Shown piece by piece: positions 21,514-34,226 of a DNA stretch of 61,532 nt. A program made the position numbers and the translations under genes. Origin of the DNA: Rhizophlyctis rosea (Eukaryota > Chytridiomycota > Chytridiomycetes > Rhizophlyctidales > Rhizophlyctidaceae); assembly GCA_027596075.1 (NCBI GenBank), contig JADGJC010000246.1:1-61532 (forward strand), in the 5' to 3' direction. The notes under the pieces were generated by a model that saw only the letters and a list, made by a program, of their open reading frames with translations, ran no database searches and was not told where the DNA came from. Each line of letters begins with the position of its first letter. Within the stretch, counting starts at the first letter, position 1.

Positions 21514-22435
21514 AACGAAATCGTGTCCACTGAGTTGCGTCAATGGCGCGGGTAAGTGAAGAGCACGCTCTGTATATGTATTTCAGACGTGCTGATATCG
21601 CAGAACAACTCAGATGACAGGTAGTGTTGGGTTTGTTTGTAGATCTGATGTGAAAAATGGAAGTGGAAGTCACCGAGTCCACCACACACCACACACCACT
21701 TCGCAATGACTTCGCACGCGAGGCTACGAGATCCTCCGATGGGTGGAGGATAAGTGTGGCTGAGAAGAGATGAGATAGCTAAACAAGATAACAAATTACT
21801 TATTTTGAAGTCACATGCTTTCACTCATACCTTTTCATGGCTTAGTGCACTGGTTAGTCTTTGGTTGCGTAATCCGGGCCTGCTGGTGGATTCAATTCAT
21901 CGACCACAAGCATGCATCTCAACATCGTCGCCTCTTCTCATCCCACCCAACTCCTCGCATATTCCCATGAGGCTGACGCTCCAATTCCTTCTCACGACAT
22001 CTTCAAAGTTTGGAGACCTGAGAAAGAATACCCATATAGATGCATTTTCCCACTCTCAAGCTGCCATCCCCAATCCTAATGTTGACAGCCACTGCAATAG
22101 CGCAACGCTCCAGTCAGCAGCGGTTGTTTCACCATCATATATTTGAAATTTCAATCTGTACAATTCACTTCATCGCGGAGCTATGCCTTTCTAGTATCCT
22201 CCCTTCTCACACCCTGGAGAATCCAAGGTGGTGGTTTGAAACCGGGTCTACACGCTCCATAGCTGCGGAGGCGATGTTAGGAGCCTCATTCCTCTATTTG
22301 CCAGTTCCACGCTTGCATTTCGGAGGCGGTGCCAGGTTTCATCTTCAGAATACTTCTCCACAATGTCACGCTCAATCGCTTGTCACCACCCCGCCGCGTG
22401 AGGGTATCATCCAGTTTTCCTGGTTCATGCGTGGG
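21514..22435. other. Divergent intergenic between MEX67 and repeat-protein gene
   Basis: No gene is firmly supported. A 55-codon ATG-to-TAA frame at 21912-22079 (plus; contains DIFKVWRPEKEYPYRC) looks more protein-like than random, but it has no promoter signal or known match, so it is left uncalled. Confidence 0.4.
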
Positions 22436-22444
22436 TTATAAAAG
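22436..22444 (+). promoter_or_regulatory. TATA box of the DGK/HW-repeat gene
   Basis: TTATAAAAG about 100 bp upstream of the ATG at 22541, followed by a CA-rich leader. Confidence 0.6.
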
Positions 22445-22540
22445 GGCGGGCGACGTGTGGTGTTCGTCAAACCAGAAATCCAGTCCATACACACCCAACA
22501 ACAACATCAACCATCCTCTTCCACTTACACCTCCTCCAAC

Positions 22541-23892
22541 ATGAAGGTCCACCAATTCCTTCTCGCTACGAGTCTAGCATCGGTTGCTGTCACCGCTCAG
22601 GCATGTATGAGTGAATGTTTTCAGCAAATTGGTTTCCGGCGTTTCCCGCTTTGCTTTTCAGTTGTGCTGTTGGTGCTCATGACGCATACTAATACTTCCA
22701 AATATTAATCACACAGAAGAAAGACGAGTGGGCCCCAAAGAAGTACGATGACGGAAAGAAGCACGCCTACCCATACCACGACGGCAAGAATCCTTACCAC
22801 CCTCCTGCCAAATACGACTACGCCAAGCAGCCGTACTACCACTACGATGACTACAAACAGCCTTACTACTACCCTGGCATGTACGACCACGACTACAAGA
22901 CGCCATACTACGCCCCTTACTATCCTTCCAAACACGACGGCGGCAAGAAGTACCGTCGTGGGGACGATGATGGGCATGACGGGCACTGGGACGGCGGCTA
23001 TGGTTATGATGGGAGTAAGAAGGATGGGCATGATGGCAAGTGGGACGGTCACAAGAAGGGCGATGGGCATGATGGCAAGTGGGACGGTCACAAGAAGGAC
23101 GATGGGCATGATGGCAAGTGGGACGGTCACAAGAAAGACGATGGGCATGATGATAAGAAGGGTCACCACAGCAAGTACGACGACAACCACAAGCGCGAGC
23201 TTGCCAACAAATATCGCCGTCGGTCCGGTATGAGCGTCGCTGCGGTGGTTCCGGAACGTCGTGGGGACAAGGATGATGGGTACAGCAAGAAGGATGACGG
23301 GAAGGACCACAAAAAGGACGATGGGAAGAAGGGACACTGGGATGACGGGAAGAAGGACCACAAGAAGGATGACGGAAAGAAGGACGGCCACTGGGACGGA
23401 GGCAAGAAGGACGGCCACTGGGACGGCAAGAAGGACGGCCACTGGGACGGAAGGAAGGACGGCCACTGGGACGGAAAGGAACGCCACCCTGCCTACCCCC
23501 ACTACCCTGCCTACGAAACCTACCACGCCCGCCCCGAGTATCACGCCCCTGAAGCTCCCCATGTCCAATACTACGCGGCCGTCCCTTACTCCACCATGGC
23601 CAAGCGCGGCGACGACTGGCACCCGGACTACAAGAAGGACTGGCACCCCGACTACACGAAGGCCGAATACCACCCCAACTACTACTACCACCCGGATGGC
23701 AAGAAGACCGACTACTACTGGCCGGATGGCAAGAAGGATGGGTACTATCCGGAGTACAAGAAGGACGGACACTACCCGGAGCACAAGAAGTACGACGGTA
23801 AGAAGGACGGCCACAAGGACGGCGGTAAGAAGGATGATCACAAGGGTGATGGGAAGAAAGATGGGTATGGCTATTATAGGATGTTTGTTTAG
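22541..23892 (+). CDS. Secreted Lys/Asp/Gly/His/Tyr-rich repeat protein
   Basis: Exon 1 (22541-22600) codes a 20-residue signal peptide (KVHQFLLATSLASVAVTAQ). Exon 2 (22717-23892) brings the total to 411 aa. The only phase-compatible join uses a GC donor (CAG|GCATGT at 22601) and acceptor ACACAG (22716), with a near-perfect branch site TACTAAT in between. The mature protein is low-complexity and highly hydrophilic: a Tyr/His/Pro-rich start (KQPYYHYDDYKQP), then tandem DGHDGKWDGHKK units (about 23020-23160), a basic spacer with KR and RRR, DGKKDHKKD and DGHWDGKK units (23270-23480), and a Tyr/Pro/Lys tail (YYPEYKKDGHYPEHKK). His/Asp density could bind metal ions, and Tyr/Lys/Trp repeats recall adhesive or matrix proteins; both are inference. 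KR and RRR sites could be Kex2 cleavage points. No known domain. Confidence 0.8.
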
Positions 23893-25067
23893 GTGTGGTG
23901 GTAGTCGGTTAGTTTAGTTACATATGTTATTGGTCGGTTTCATGTTGTAGTTAGCAGTACGTCTAGTATGTCCAGTAGTGTATTTAGTCATAATATATCA
24001 GTACAATTTATATCTCAATGACGTTCACAGCGAGTGGTTGATTTTGCATGTGAATTGCATTCATTGTTATCTCGACGTTGGCACGGATTTATATGGTAGA
24101 ACAACTGTCATAGAGCTGTATTGTTGAGAAGGTGCTCAAACCCATTGGCAATGACAGTCGTGATAAAGCGGTTTGTAAGAGTGTGGTGACAAGCATTGAA
24201 TCATTGGTCACCATCTTCTCATAAGGACTAGCCGCGGGAACGTTTTCGAAATTTGATAGTCTACCGCCTTTGTGGCCGGGTCTCAACTCTGTTATGTCCG
24301 TCCCCGCGGCAAGTGCCGTCCCAAAGAGCCAAGGTTCCGTCATGGTGCCTTAGTCTGTAGACTTGTTTATGGGCTTTGAGGATTCATCCCTCTGGTCATT
24401 CATTAAGGACGTGCCAGTAACATTATATTGACTTTGGTGGGTGGAGCAGCCTGTAGAGCATTTGATATGGAGTGATATGGGAATTGCTGACACACTTACG
24501 TTGTTTTTCGTTAGCCCAATGTGACATGTATGCCGATGTTGTTCTTGCACACAGTCTGCGTTGGCATTCATTATGGTGTCAAACGGACTTCGCGTCAACT
24601 GAGGTTCGAAGGATATGGGACCTGGGTAATGTGAAATGCGCAGTCACCATATCAGTTGCAAAGGCTTGAATATTTCCGAGTAACAAGACCAAATATGGGT
24701 ATAGTGCCAAAGGAGAGGCACAGAGTCTGCGAGTTCAAGCCGTCAGACCTCGGGGTTTGTTGCCTCCTATCTCATCCGTGGGAATGGGAACTATTCGATG
24801 AGAAAGTCAGAATCCATCGCAACAGACGGCCTAATTGGCTTATAGCTTGATATTACCTTAATACTGTCGAAGCTGTCTTGTGCCCTTATTGGGTATTTGT
24901 CAGTAGGAACCCGCGTGCTCGATCGTTTTCTGCGTTTTCTGCAGTGAGCCAATGCTCGCCACCCAACAGCCTTGCCCAATCTACTTCACCGTCATAGTTA
25001 GATAGTTGTCTCTACCCTCAACCGTTAGATAGGAAGCATTACGACCGCAAGGTGCTTTGCGCTTCCC
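23893..25067. other. Intergenic, 3' flank of repeat gene and SCC2 promoter
   Basis: About 1.2 kb without a gene. The first 150 bases are T-rich with TAATATAT-type elements, likely the 3' UTR. Minus-strand ORFs at 24089-24343 and 24350-24598 lack starts in context and known motifs. Confidence 0.5.
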
Positions 25068-28000
25068 ATGTCGGCACCGTATTACAACTACCCCAACGGG
25101 GTTGCGCCGTCCGGCGATGGCAACGGTCGACCCGCGAATGGCACGCCCGCTGGGCACGCTCCGGCGTACCCTTACCAGTATGGAGACGGTCTGCAAATGG
25201 GGCCGTCACAGTACCAGAGTTCTCCTCCTCAGCAATCCTACGCTGCTGCACCGGGCTCGTACCAGCAGCCAGCTTACGGTCACTCTGGGCCACATTCTCA
25301 GCCGCCGCAATGCCACTACCCGAATTCCGCCCAAGCTTCCCAGGCTGTTTTGAACGCCATACAAATGCAGCCCATGGCTTCTTTCACGCCTGTTACAGAC
25401 GGTATGCTTGTGGCTTATTTAACAACTTTGACGAGGTTTGAAGGTTTGAATTTTGACTTCAATACTCATAGCGGCCAACTATCTTCCGACATATGATATA
25501 TATCAAAATTCGAATGCATATAATATCATTGACAACTTGTCTTCCGTCGAGTTTGCGTACTTGGGGAACCTGTTGAACGAACCTGCGAATGTTGGAAGTC
25601 AGTCGTACGCGCAGGCACAGCATCTTTTTCAATCGGTGCAGCCGGCACTGAATAGTGTCAATGTGGACTACCTGTGAGATTCGCCATTAATCTTTGACAA
25701 TGTGCAGTAATTAGGTTATCTGACGGTTCAAAGACCTTCTAGACAAATCAACGACCCGTTCTCGGGTAGTATCCTAGCTGGTTCCCAGGCGTATGGCCGT
25801 CCACCGTCATCACATCAGCAAGCTCCGCAGCCGACAACTCACGGGCCATTGGCGAGTATGGTCCTCAACCAATTCCCGTCATCGTCCTATGCTCAGAATG
25901 GCGCTCCGGCTGTCAGCTCAAATGGTAGGAGGAAACTGTTCTGATCATCATGCGCCTGGTTCCCTGATTACAATATGGCAGGGAACGCTTCCGTCGATCC
26001 CGTGGCGTTCCTCCTTGATCACGAACAAAAACTGAGGAATGGCCCACAGCTAGCAAGCCATACTGTCCTCCAGCAATCTCAGACGACATCTACACCTGCA
26101 ACCTCCCAGTTCCAGGAAGTGGAGGTGGAAATGTTCATGAACGGAGCTGCGATTGGCAATTCTACGCCGCCTGCCGGTTCATCCCAACCTCGGACGTCCA
26201 TGCCGTCGGCGCAAAGCATGCACTCCTTCACTCCGCCCAGTCGACCAACAACATCCACTGAGTACTCGCAAGGCCCTACGCCAGCGAAGTCAGCAAGTGA
26301 TGATGCCAACTCTCAGTCGTCGATTAGACCTGCACCGGCGGCCAATTACCGGGATTTCACAACTCCAGTCAAGTTTCACTCAGAGGAAGAACCGCGGCTG
26401 CCACTTACGCCAGGGCAAGATCCAGTCACGCCATCGCACTCTGGGTCCTCCACGCCGAACCAATCGCTTCCCGCTGGCTTTGCCATCAAACGGCGTCGAT
26501 CAGGAGGATTGGTTGAGATTGTGCTGCCGAAACAGAAATCCATACATTCGCCAGGCGGCTGCATGCTGGTTCCGGATGACAAGTCGGACAGCTTGAGTTC
26601 GGCGGTGAGCGAGCACGATGCTAAGAAGCGGAAATTGTCGTCATCTCAACTGAGTGCAGCGAAGGGTTCTGCACCTCGTGCTCCCAAGTGGCCTCGTAAG
26701 TGGGCCATTGGCATGTATATGACTGCAAAACCGATCTCATGTTCGTCCTTCCGTTGCAGAGTACCTGAAGAATGCTGTCAGATTGGTTGAGCGCATATTC
26801 AGTGCGGAAGATAACATTGCGCTGAACGAAGCCGAAGCGCAGGAATCACCGCTGGTCGTTGGAGGGTTGTTAAGTTTGGAGGCGCTTCGAGAGTTGGCGA
26901 AGTATATGGGCAAACTTGAAAAGCCCGGGCATTTGATGGACATTCTGGACGACATTGGCGAAGACGGCTTTACTCGACTGCTGACGATGTTGGAAGCTCG
27001 GGTCAAAGACGCCGATTCTTTGTCGCTTGGGAGTCGGGCGTCGAGGTCACCGAAGAAGAGGAAGAAGAAGGGAAAACAGGGTGAATCGCAGATGGATATT
27101 GATGATGACGAGGGGGAACAGAAAGAAGAGGATGTGAATTCGACCACATTTGAGAACACTTTGGATGAGGTTCTCACGAGGGCAGACTGCGCTGTCTATG
27201 CGTCATATGGTTGTCTTGTGAGCATTGCGGCGAATTCCCATGGGAGTCGGACCAATGCCAAAAGCCCCACCAAGAAGGTGACAGTGTTTCGGGTGTGCAC
27301 CTTCTTTGAGCATCACGCTCATCAGGCTTTGATCCTGCTTTAGTTGTACGGAGAAGAATTGATCATCTCGGTTGTCGAGTTTCTGAAGGTTGTGTTGAAT
27401 GACGTGGTGCATGCGGTGGCGGAGCTGGGAGCAGTTGACGGCGGTTCGTATTCGCACTTGAAAAGATGTGCGTCCAGGCTGCTGACGACATTTCAATACA
27501 GATCAATTGCCCCCGACCATCAAGACGATGAAGAACGTGTGTGAGCAGTCGGCTGTGAAGGAGCGAGTTGCGGCGTTGGCTGGAAGGGTTGCGGAGGTCA
27601 TGGGCGTCTTGTGTCGCGTTTTGCGGAAGGAGTCCGTTACGGATGATGTTATCATACCGGTGGGTAGGGACCGTGGGTTAAAGTTGGAGACTATTTGGCT
27701 GATTGTTTTTGCAGGTGTCTTATGTTGCTATTGCACCGTTCTTTGTGGAGGTGTCTGTTCTCGCCACTAGTTTGGGATTGGGCAGGATTCAGTTTTGTGG
27801 GATTGATATCAGTCGGACGGTAAGTACACTCGGTTCGTGCTCGACTATCGGATCATTGAGCCTATTCGTATTGGTTAGATATTCGCTCGTCATCCTGGGC
27901 ATCGGTTTTTCATATTGGAGGAGATCTTGACGAGCCTGATCAAACTATCTGGCAATAAGAAGGATCTTAAGCAATACCGGTCAGTATCAGTTGTTCGTTC

Positions 28001-31000
28001 AAAGCCAATGCTTTTTTTGACACTATGTATGTTGTAGACTTCCGGATGGCAGGTCGATACAGATGACGACGGCATTGCTACTTCAGCTCATTCAGAGCTG
28101 TTGTTCCGAGAGCAATGTTTACGAGGCCGCGAAGAGTTTCATGACCGATATCGATGAAATCAACAAAGCCAAAGAACGTCGAAAGCATGAAATGATGAGA
28201 AGTACACCATCGAAGAAAGGGTCGAAGAAGAAGGACAAACAGACCGAGGACGAGCCCGTTGTGAAGGAAGAGCGCGATGATGAGGAAGTGGCATACGAGA
28301 AGGTTGTACATGTTGGTCTACCATTCGCATGTTCATCATTTAACAGCCACATTTAGTTCGCTCAAGGTTGCAAATCTAGCTTTGACGCATCTTCGACTTG
28401 TGCTACGTACGCACTCAACTTCTTATTCTCGAAAAGCTCTTCGACCGAAAAGAGCGATGTTGGGGTGAAGACGGAGAAGGGACGTCCGCGAAGATCAACG
28501 ACGGGGACGACGGAGGCGGAGTACAAGGCCGTGCTGGACAATCTGCTGGCGGACATCGTCACGGTTTTGGGTGCTCCTGAGTGGCCAGCTGCGGAGATTG
28601 TGGCTAGGAACTATAGCTTGCTGATGGTGAGCGCATATCGTATTTCAAACCGATTAAACTGAGCTCATGATGATTCGTAGATCAATGTGCTTGATGAGAC
28701 CAAGAAACAAGGAGATACCGCTCAACGCGTCGTGGCGATGGATTGGCTTGGAATCATTGCTGGACGAATCCGGAAGCGCCCACCGGCCGATGCGCAGTCG
28801 GCGGCGGAGATTGCCAAGGTGAAGGACAATCTGCCACCGCAAGAAATTGAGGTGACAACATCCGTCGAGGCCATCAAAACGCTATGGTTATCTCAAAAAG
28901 CTGTGTTGGATTGGCTGGATGCTGGGGTGGAGGATCGTCTTGCTCTTCAGGTAATATGAGTTGGTTTGGTTTGCTGCCAGTAGCGAGTTTGACAATCAGG
29001 CTTGCCAGAATGCCAAATCATTCTACCTTGCATCCTGGGCCGGCTCTTCCGTACCAACCTCTTTCCACGAATTCCCCGAATCGTCGCGTGACATTGTGGC
29101 AAAGTCTTTGACCAGCCTTTGTGCACGGATACGGGGTGAGGAGGCAAAAGACGTCGAAGCAGCATTGCAAACGGAGTTTTTCCTGCCACCGAATGCGGCA
29201 CAAATCAACCCTTTTGCCGATCTCCGTCCGACGATTGCATTGTTGGTGAATGCCCTCTCACAGCGGCAACAGCTGTTTTCGATGTTTGATACGTTCGTTG
29301 CTATTATTAGTCGGAAGGGGCTTACGTCTGATGTTGTGGCGATTCGGACAAAGGCGTTGAAGGCGATGCAGGAGATTATTGCTGCGGAGCCGGCTATATT
29401 GAAGGATGCGCGGTTTAAGAGTATGGTGTTGGAGCGGTTGAATGATCATAGTGCCAGTGTTAGGGATGTTGTGATTGAGATTGTTGGGAAGCATATGTTG
29501 GGGAGTCGGGATTTGGTGTTGGAGTATTATGGGGGGTTGGGGATTAGGGTTGTGGTGAGTTGTGAACTATTTGAGATTGGTTGAATGCAGGTTCTAAACG
29601 GCATATTTTAGGATCCTGGAACGAATGTCCGGAAGCGGATTGTGAAGCTTTTGAAGGAGATTTGTTTGAATCTTGTCAAGTGGGGTCAGGAGGAGGATGA
29701 GATGAGGATTGCGGATGCTTATGCGAGGTTGATGAGTCGGCTTTCTGATGAGGAGGATACTGTCAAGGTAAGGGGCTTGTTTGTCATCAGTTTTGCACAT
29801 TGACGCATTTGGTCCACTGACGGGTGTACTTGCCAAACAGGATCTGGCGTACAAGTGCCTGATAGAGCTTTGGTTTTCGCCTTTCCGGGATGCACCAGCT
29901 GCAAGGCTCACGCAAACAACAACCGGAGAAGCGAATGAGCACTTCATTCCCGATCTGAACACAGTTTGGGGATCCTTCCCAACCGTCGTACGGCTGGTGG
30001 TTCGCAAACGGGCGTTATGTCTCTCCAAAGCGGTGGCGATGGCGACGGATGCGTTCATTGGCTTTTTGAGTCGAGTTGCGACGACGACGAATAAGGGGAC
30101 CAAGGAAACGATCATTTCGATTTGTGCTAGTATGGTTGAGAGCATGGTGGAGGAGATATTGGCTTTGGAAGAGGCGGAGGATACGACGAATCGAGCGGTT
30201 CAGAAGGTTGGAATTTTCATTTGAAGTTTGTGATTGTTCTAGTTCTGAAAGAGCACGCGCTAGGACAACATTCGAAAGCTTCTGATTACACTGCATTGCA
30301 TCAGCAATGAGTTTCCGCAATTATTGGTGCGACATATCAAGACTTTGAGACCTTATTTGGATGGAACGGTAGGATGGCTTTTCTGTGTCTTTATTGGATG
30401 CCAGGGCTTAACTTTGTTCGACTTGTAGAGCCTTGTTCAAGTGGACCAGCTCATATCGCAACTCGCCATCAACATCTTGCGAAATGTCATTCCACAGGCT
30501 CCTGACTACAGTTTGGACGACATGAGGAAGATTCAACAGGATCTTTTGAAGGGGATGACGAAGGGGTCTTTGACTGTGGGTGGAGTGGTTGGACGCGGCA
30601 TGGTGGTCTCGGCAGTGGTTGATCTGAATTGAATGACAGATACTTGCGGCATCCGTGCCGGCTTTGTGCACAATTGTGCTGAAGGGGACGAGAGACTACG
30701 AGAGGTTGGCTGGTGCTTTGGCGGGGTGTAATGGTGAGCGAGGAAAACTGTGGATTCCAAGGCGGGAGATTTTAATATAACCTAATCCCTTTATTAGATC
30801 TGGCTTCTAGGTTCCAAAAGGCGCTCATGGCACCAACCCCGCCACAAGTCAGCCAAATTGATTTGAGAAACCTCTATCGAAGTATGTTCATTATGACGAA
30901 GATGGTTCGATGGTTTGATTTTGATGGGATGCGGAGGGATTTGTCTGGTTTGTTGTGAAGTTGGTTTTGAGATGGTTGGGTAACTGACAGGTGTTGACCC

Positions 31001-33354
31001 ATGCGCGTTTTTAGATGCCGCCCAGAAAGATCTGAACAGAGTTACTTCGGTAAGCTTCGTGATTGCAGTTTCCGATTGTATGATTGATTGTGTTGAAACA
31101 TTCCTTTGTATTTGTGAAGTCGTCTATTACGGATGCAGTTCATAAGCTTCTCATGTTTTTCGTCGGAAGCCCCAATGTCGCCGAGACCTTGAAGGACATT
31201 GCTATCCAAGCGTCGGGTGAGTCGAAGCGTTTGGATGAGTTTCAGGCATGCATATACTGACATGATGATAGCCGACTTGTTCATAGCGTACCCTAGTCTG
31301 ATGTTGGACGACACCACCAGGCGGTGCATTGCGGATGTCTTCAAGATTTCCTCGATTACGTTGAAAACCCAGATGTTGGTGACGCTTACGATGTTTTTGA
31401 AGAATGAGCATGCGAAGGCGTCGGAGATTGAGAGGGAGAAAACAAGTGAGGGGGGCGGCGTGTTTGGTAGGGATGAGTCAACCGCTCATACTTGTTCCGG
31501 CAGAGGAAGAAGGCGATTCAGCAGCTGCGCAGTCAAAGGTCGACATCAAAGTGCTGATTGGTAGCGCGGAAGAAATGGGCGATATGGGCGTCAGCAATTC
31601 GATCATGAATCAATATTTGGATGAGGTGCTTAAGTGTATGTTGGGCACGGACGCGAAGCTTACTCGTACGGCATATGACTTGGTGGATCTATCGTTGGAG
31701 CAGGGGTTGTTGCATCCGGTTTTGGTAAGGTTGCTGATCTGGTCGGCTTTGCGGAACGTGTGTCTCTGACATGGTGATGTCTATCCAGTGCATTGCGGGG
31801 ATCATCGCGATGCAAGCGAATCCGGAGTTGAGGGAGCGGGCGTTTGCGCGGCATAAGACGTTGAATTCGAAGTATAATAGTTTTATCCATGCGAAGAATG
31901 TGGATTGTGTTAAGTGTATGTTTGAGTATCGGAGGGGGTTGCTTGGGAAGAATCGGAAGGATGAGGGGAAGGGTGGAGAAGATGGGGAGGTGGTGGTTGT
32001 GCCAGGTGAGTTGGTGTTCATGATTGATGCGGTTGCGCGTTGGTGTGCAATGCCAATTTTTGTTGTTGTATGATTAGCGCACTTCAGGACGGAGGATGGA
32101 AGAGCTGAAGCGCTGCTGTCGAAGATGTACTTTGTCGTTCAGGCGCAAAAATCGCGGCGTGATGAGTTTACGATGAATTTGGTGAAATTGTTGGATGTTA
32201 ATTTGTCGGCTGGTGAAGATGCGGTATGTGGATTCGCGGGCATTCATTGCTGCTGCTTCTATCTTGGGATTTTTTCTTGAGCATCTGCCGGACTGTGTAT
32301 TGAAATGGAACACATGCAGATTGACGAAATGCTGGCTCGCTTCGTGGCGGAAAATATGGCACTCCTGGAGTATAAGACTCAGGAAGAGGTGTTGAATATA
32401 ATTTATCATATCCATCGAGTGTTTTCCATTACGGGCGAGACGGTTCGAAAGGATATTGAGATCGTTATGGAGGTTGGCGTCTCCGGTAAGATCATGGAAC
32501 CAGATTGACTATCCAATGTTCGTACTGATTTGTGTGGAATCATGATAGAGTTCAGTTTACACCATCTTGCGAAAGCTTCGCTTTGCTTGGGGGCTCTGAT
32601 CATACTGAAGAGCCATTTGCAAACGTTGTATAGAATTTCGTCTGGGTAGGAAGACTTTGGATAAACACCTGTACCAGCTTTTCCCTGATGTTTTTCTTTC
32701 ACCAGGCGCGCCGGCAAGCAGCCCGAGAAAGGGTCCAGAGCGCAGGAGAGACCGGTACAGCGGCAAATTGGGGCGGCGTCGATCTTGTCGTGGGAACGAA
32801 TGCCGTCCATGGAGAAGTCTTTGTTGACGGAAGCTGATGACCGGGCTCAATGCGAGCAGGTGGGTTGATGTCAGAAACGGGAAGGAACTCGCATCGCCAA
32901 AGCACATGACTGATGGTAACATATGTCGCTGTCGCAGTTCTTGGAGCTCGTTGCCACCGACGACGCCTTCAAGTTTGAGGGAGATGAATACGAAGAAGCG
33001 GTGGAGGAGGATGGAATGGTGGCGGGCGAAGGATCGCAGCAGGAAATTGTCGTCGAGAACGGTACCAATGGAGTCATCTTGGTACCAGATTCGCCGAACA
33101 AACCTCGGCCGGCTGTGTCAATTCCGCCATCGCCGTCGGGGAAACGGAAATCTGTTGGGGGCAAGAGGCCGAGTGTTGCCGGTGGAGGTGGGAGGAGAAA
33201 GTCGTCAGGGGCTGGAGGTGCGTCTGCGTCGAAACGGAGGCGGTCGAGCATTACGGAGCCGGCGGCTAGTGCGAGTAAGAAGAGACGGAGGAGTGTGACG
33301 GATTTGACGGATGATAGTGAGGATGATGTTGCGGCGGATCCGAGTTGGAAGTGA
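25068..33354 (+). CDS. SCC2: Cohesin loader Scc2/Mis4/NIPBL
   Basis: A gene of about 8.3 kb with many short introns. The start is MSAPYYNYPNG at 25068 and the stop is at 33352-33354. The N-terminus is Pro/Gln/Ser-rich (25068-26700), where Scc4/MAU2 would bind. The HEAT-repeat core begins near 26770 (SLEALRELAKYMGKL). Diagnostic NIPBL blocks follow: IFARHPGHRFFILEEILTSL (27880-27960), IQMTTALLLQLIQ (28055), WPAAEIVARNYSLLM (28585), INPFADLRPTIALL (29210), KALKAMQEIIAAEP (29360), DPGTNVRKRIVKLLKEICLN (29615), MLDDTTRRCIADVFKISS (31305) and EMLARFVAENMALLEYKTQEE (32330). The C-terminal 130 residues are a disordered basic tail (KRKSVGG, SKKRRRSVTDL) ending acidic. Scc2 with Scc4 loads cohesin onto chromosomes and drives loop extrusion. 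Individual exon ends were not all resolved, but no frame-breaking lesion was seen. Confidence 0.9.
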
Positions 33355-34226
33355 GGGGCGGTTGGGTTGGGTGGGTAGTTAATGATAATGTGGTAGTGAT
33401 AGTTGGGGGGTTTGCTCGTAAGGCCGTATGCTTTGGCACGGTGATGGTATTGGGTACTGCACCATTTGCGTGCAGAATGATTCGGCGGATTTGTAGTTGC
33501 ATAGATGTAAATATTGTCTTGTAAAATTTTCAATATGTCTTGTTCACCTTTTGTATCTCGCGCGTTGTGGGGGTATCATTCAAGAATTTATGGGGTTGGA
33601 GATTGGTGGGTTCAAACAACTAGCGGATTTGCAATTCTTTGGGAACGGACGTTGAAATTCAAATTGGCAGTCAGTCTGAAGAGCATCACCTCTTCATTGG
33701 AGATCAGCTCGTCCAACTCGTATCTTGGGGTTGCTTTTGTGCGTGAGGCAGGTGTATTTCTACAGTTCAACTCTATCAAACATGATTGAGATGGCGGACA
33801 GAGTACCAAAAAAAGACCGACGGTTTTCTTTTCTTGTTTCCTTGGTCACAAAGCACATCTGTGTCCCGCACACGGCGCTCTGGCATGACCACCTTCAGTG
33901 GTAACGAGTTGCAGGTCTTTCTTTTTTTCGCCTTCGCCCAACATTCACAACTATGTCCCACACAATGAGGAAAGGGTTTCGAAAGACAATTTGGCAATTA
34001 TATTTCAACATAGTAACGTTGAACACCATCCGGATGCAAGAATGCAATGGGGGTATATACAGTGACAAGCACTACACACACAAAGTGATCCAGCAAACCA
34101 AAACAAAACTAAAACACAAAAGTGGAAAACTATGTACATCTCTAACTAGTTTGTGCCGATATCCCAGATTGGCGCTGATTTGATGGTTGACCTCTCTCTC
34201 CCACCCCTCTCTCCCGCAAGCCATCG
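33355..34226. other. Convergent intergenic between SCC2 and GT2 genes
   Basis: No gene seen. AT-rich 3' flanks of both genes. Short ORFs have no recognisable content. Confidence 0.5.

Noticed and set aside
22705..23841. 378-aa minus-strand ORF made of Val/Leu/Ile-rich hydrophobic sequence
   Set aside because: It is the antisense shadow of the DGK/HW-repeat gene: Asp/Lys/His codons read backwards give Val/Leu/Ile. The plus strand has a signal peptide, TATA box and intron.
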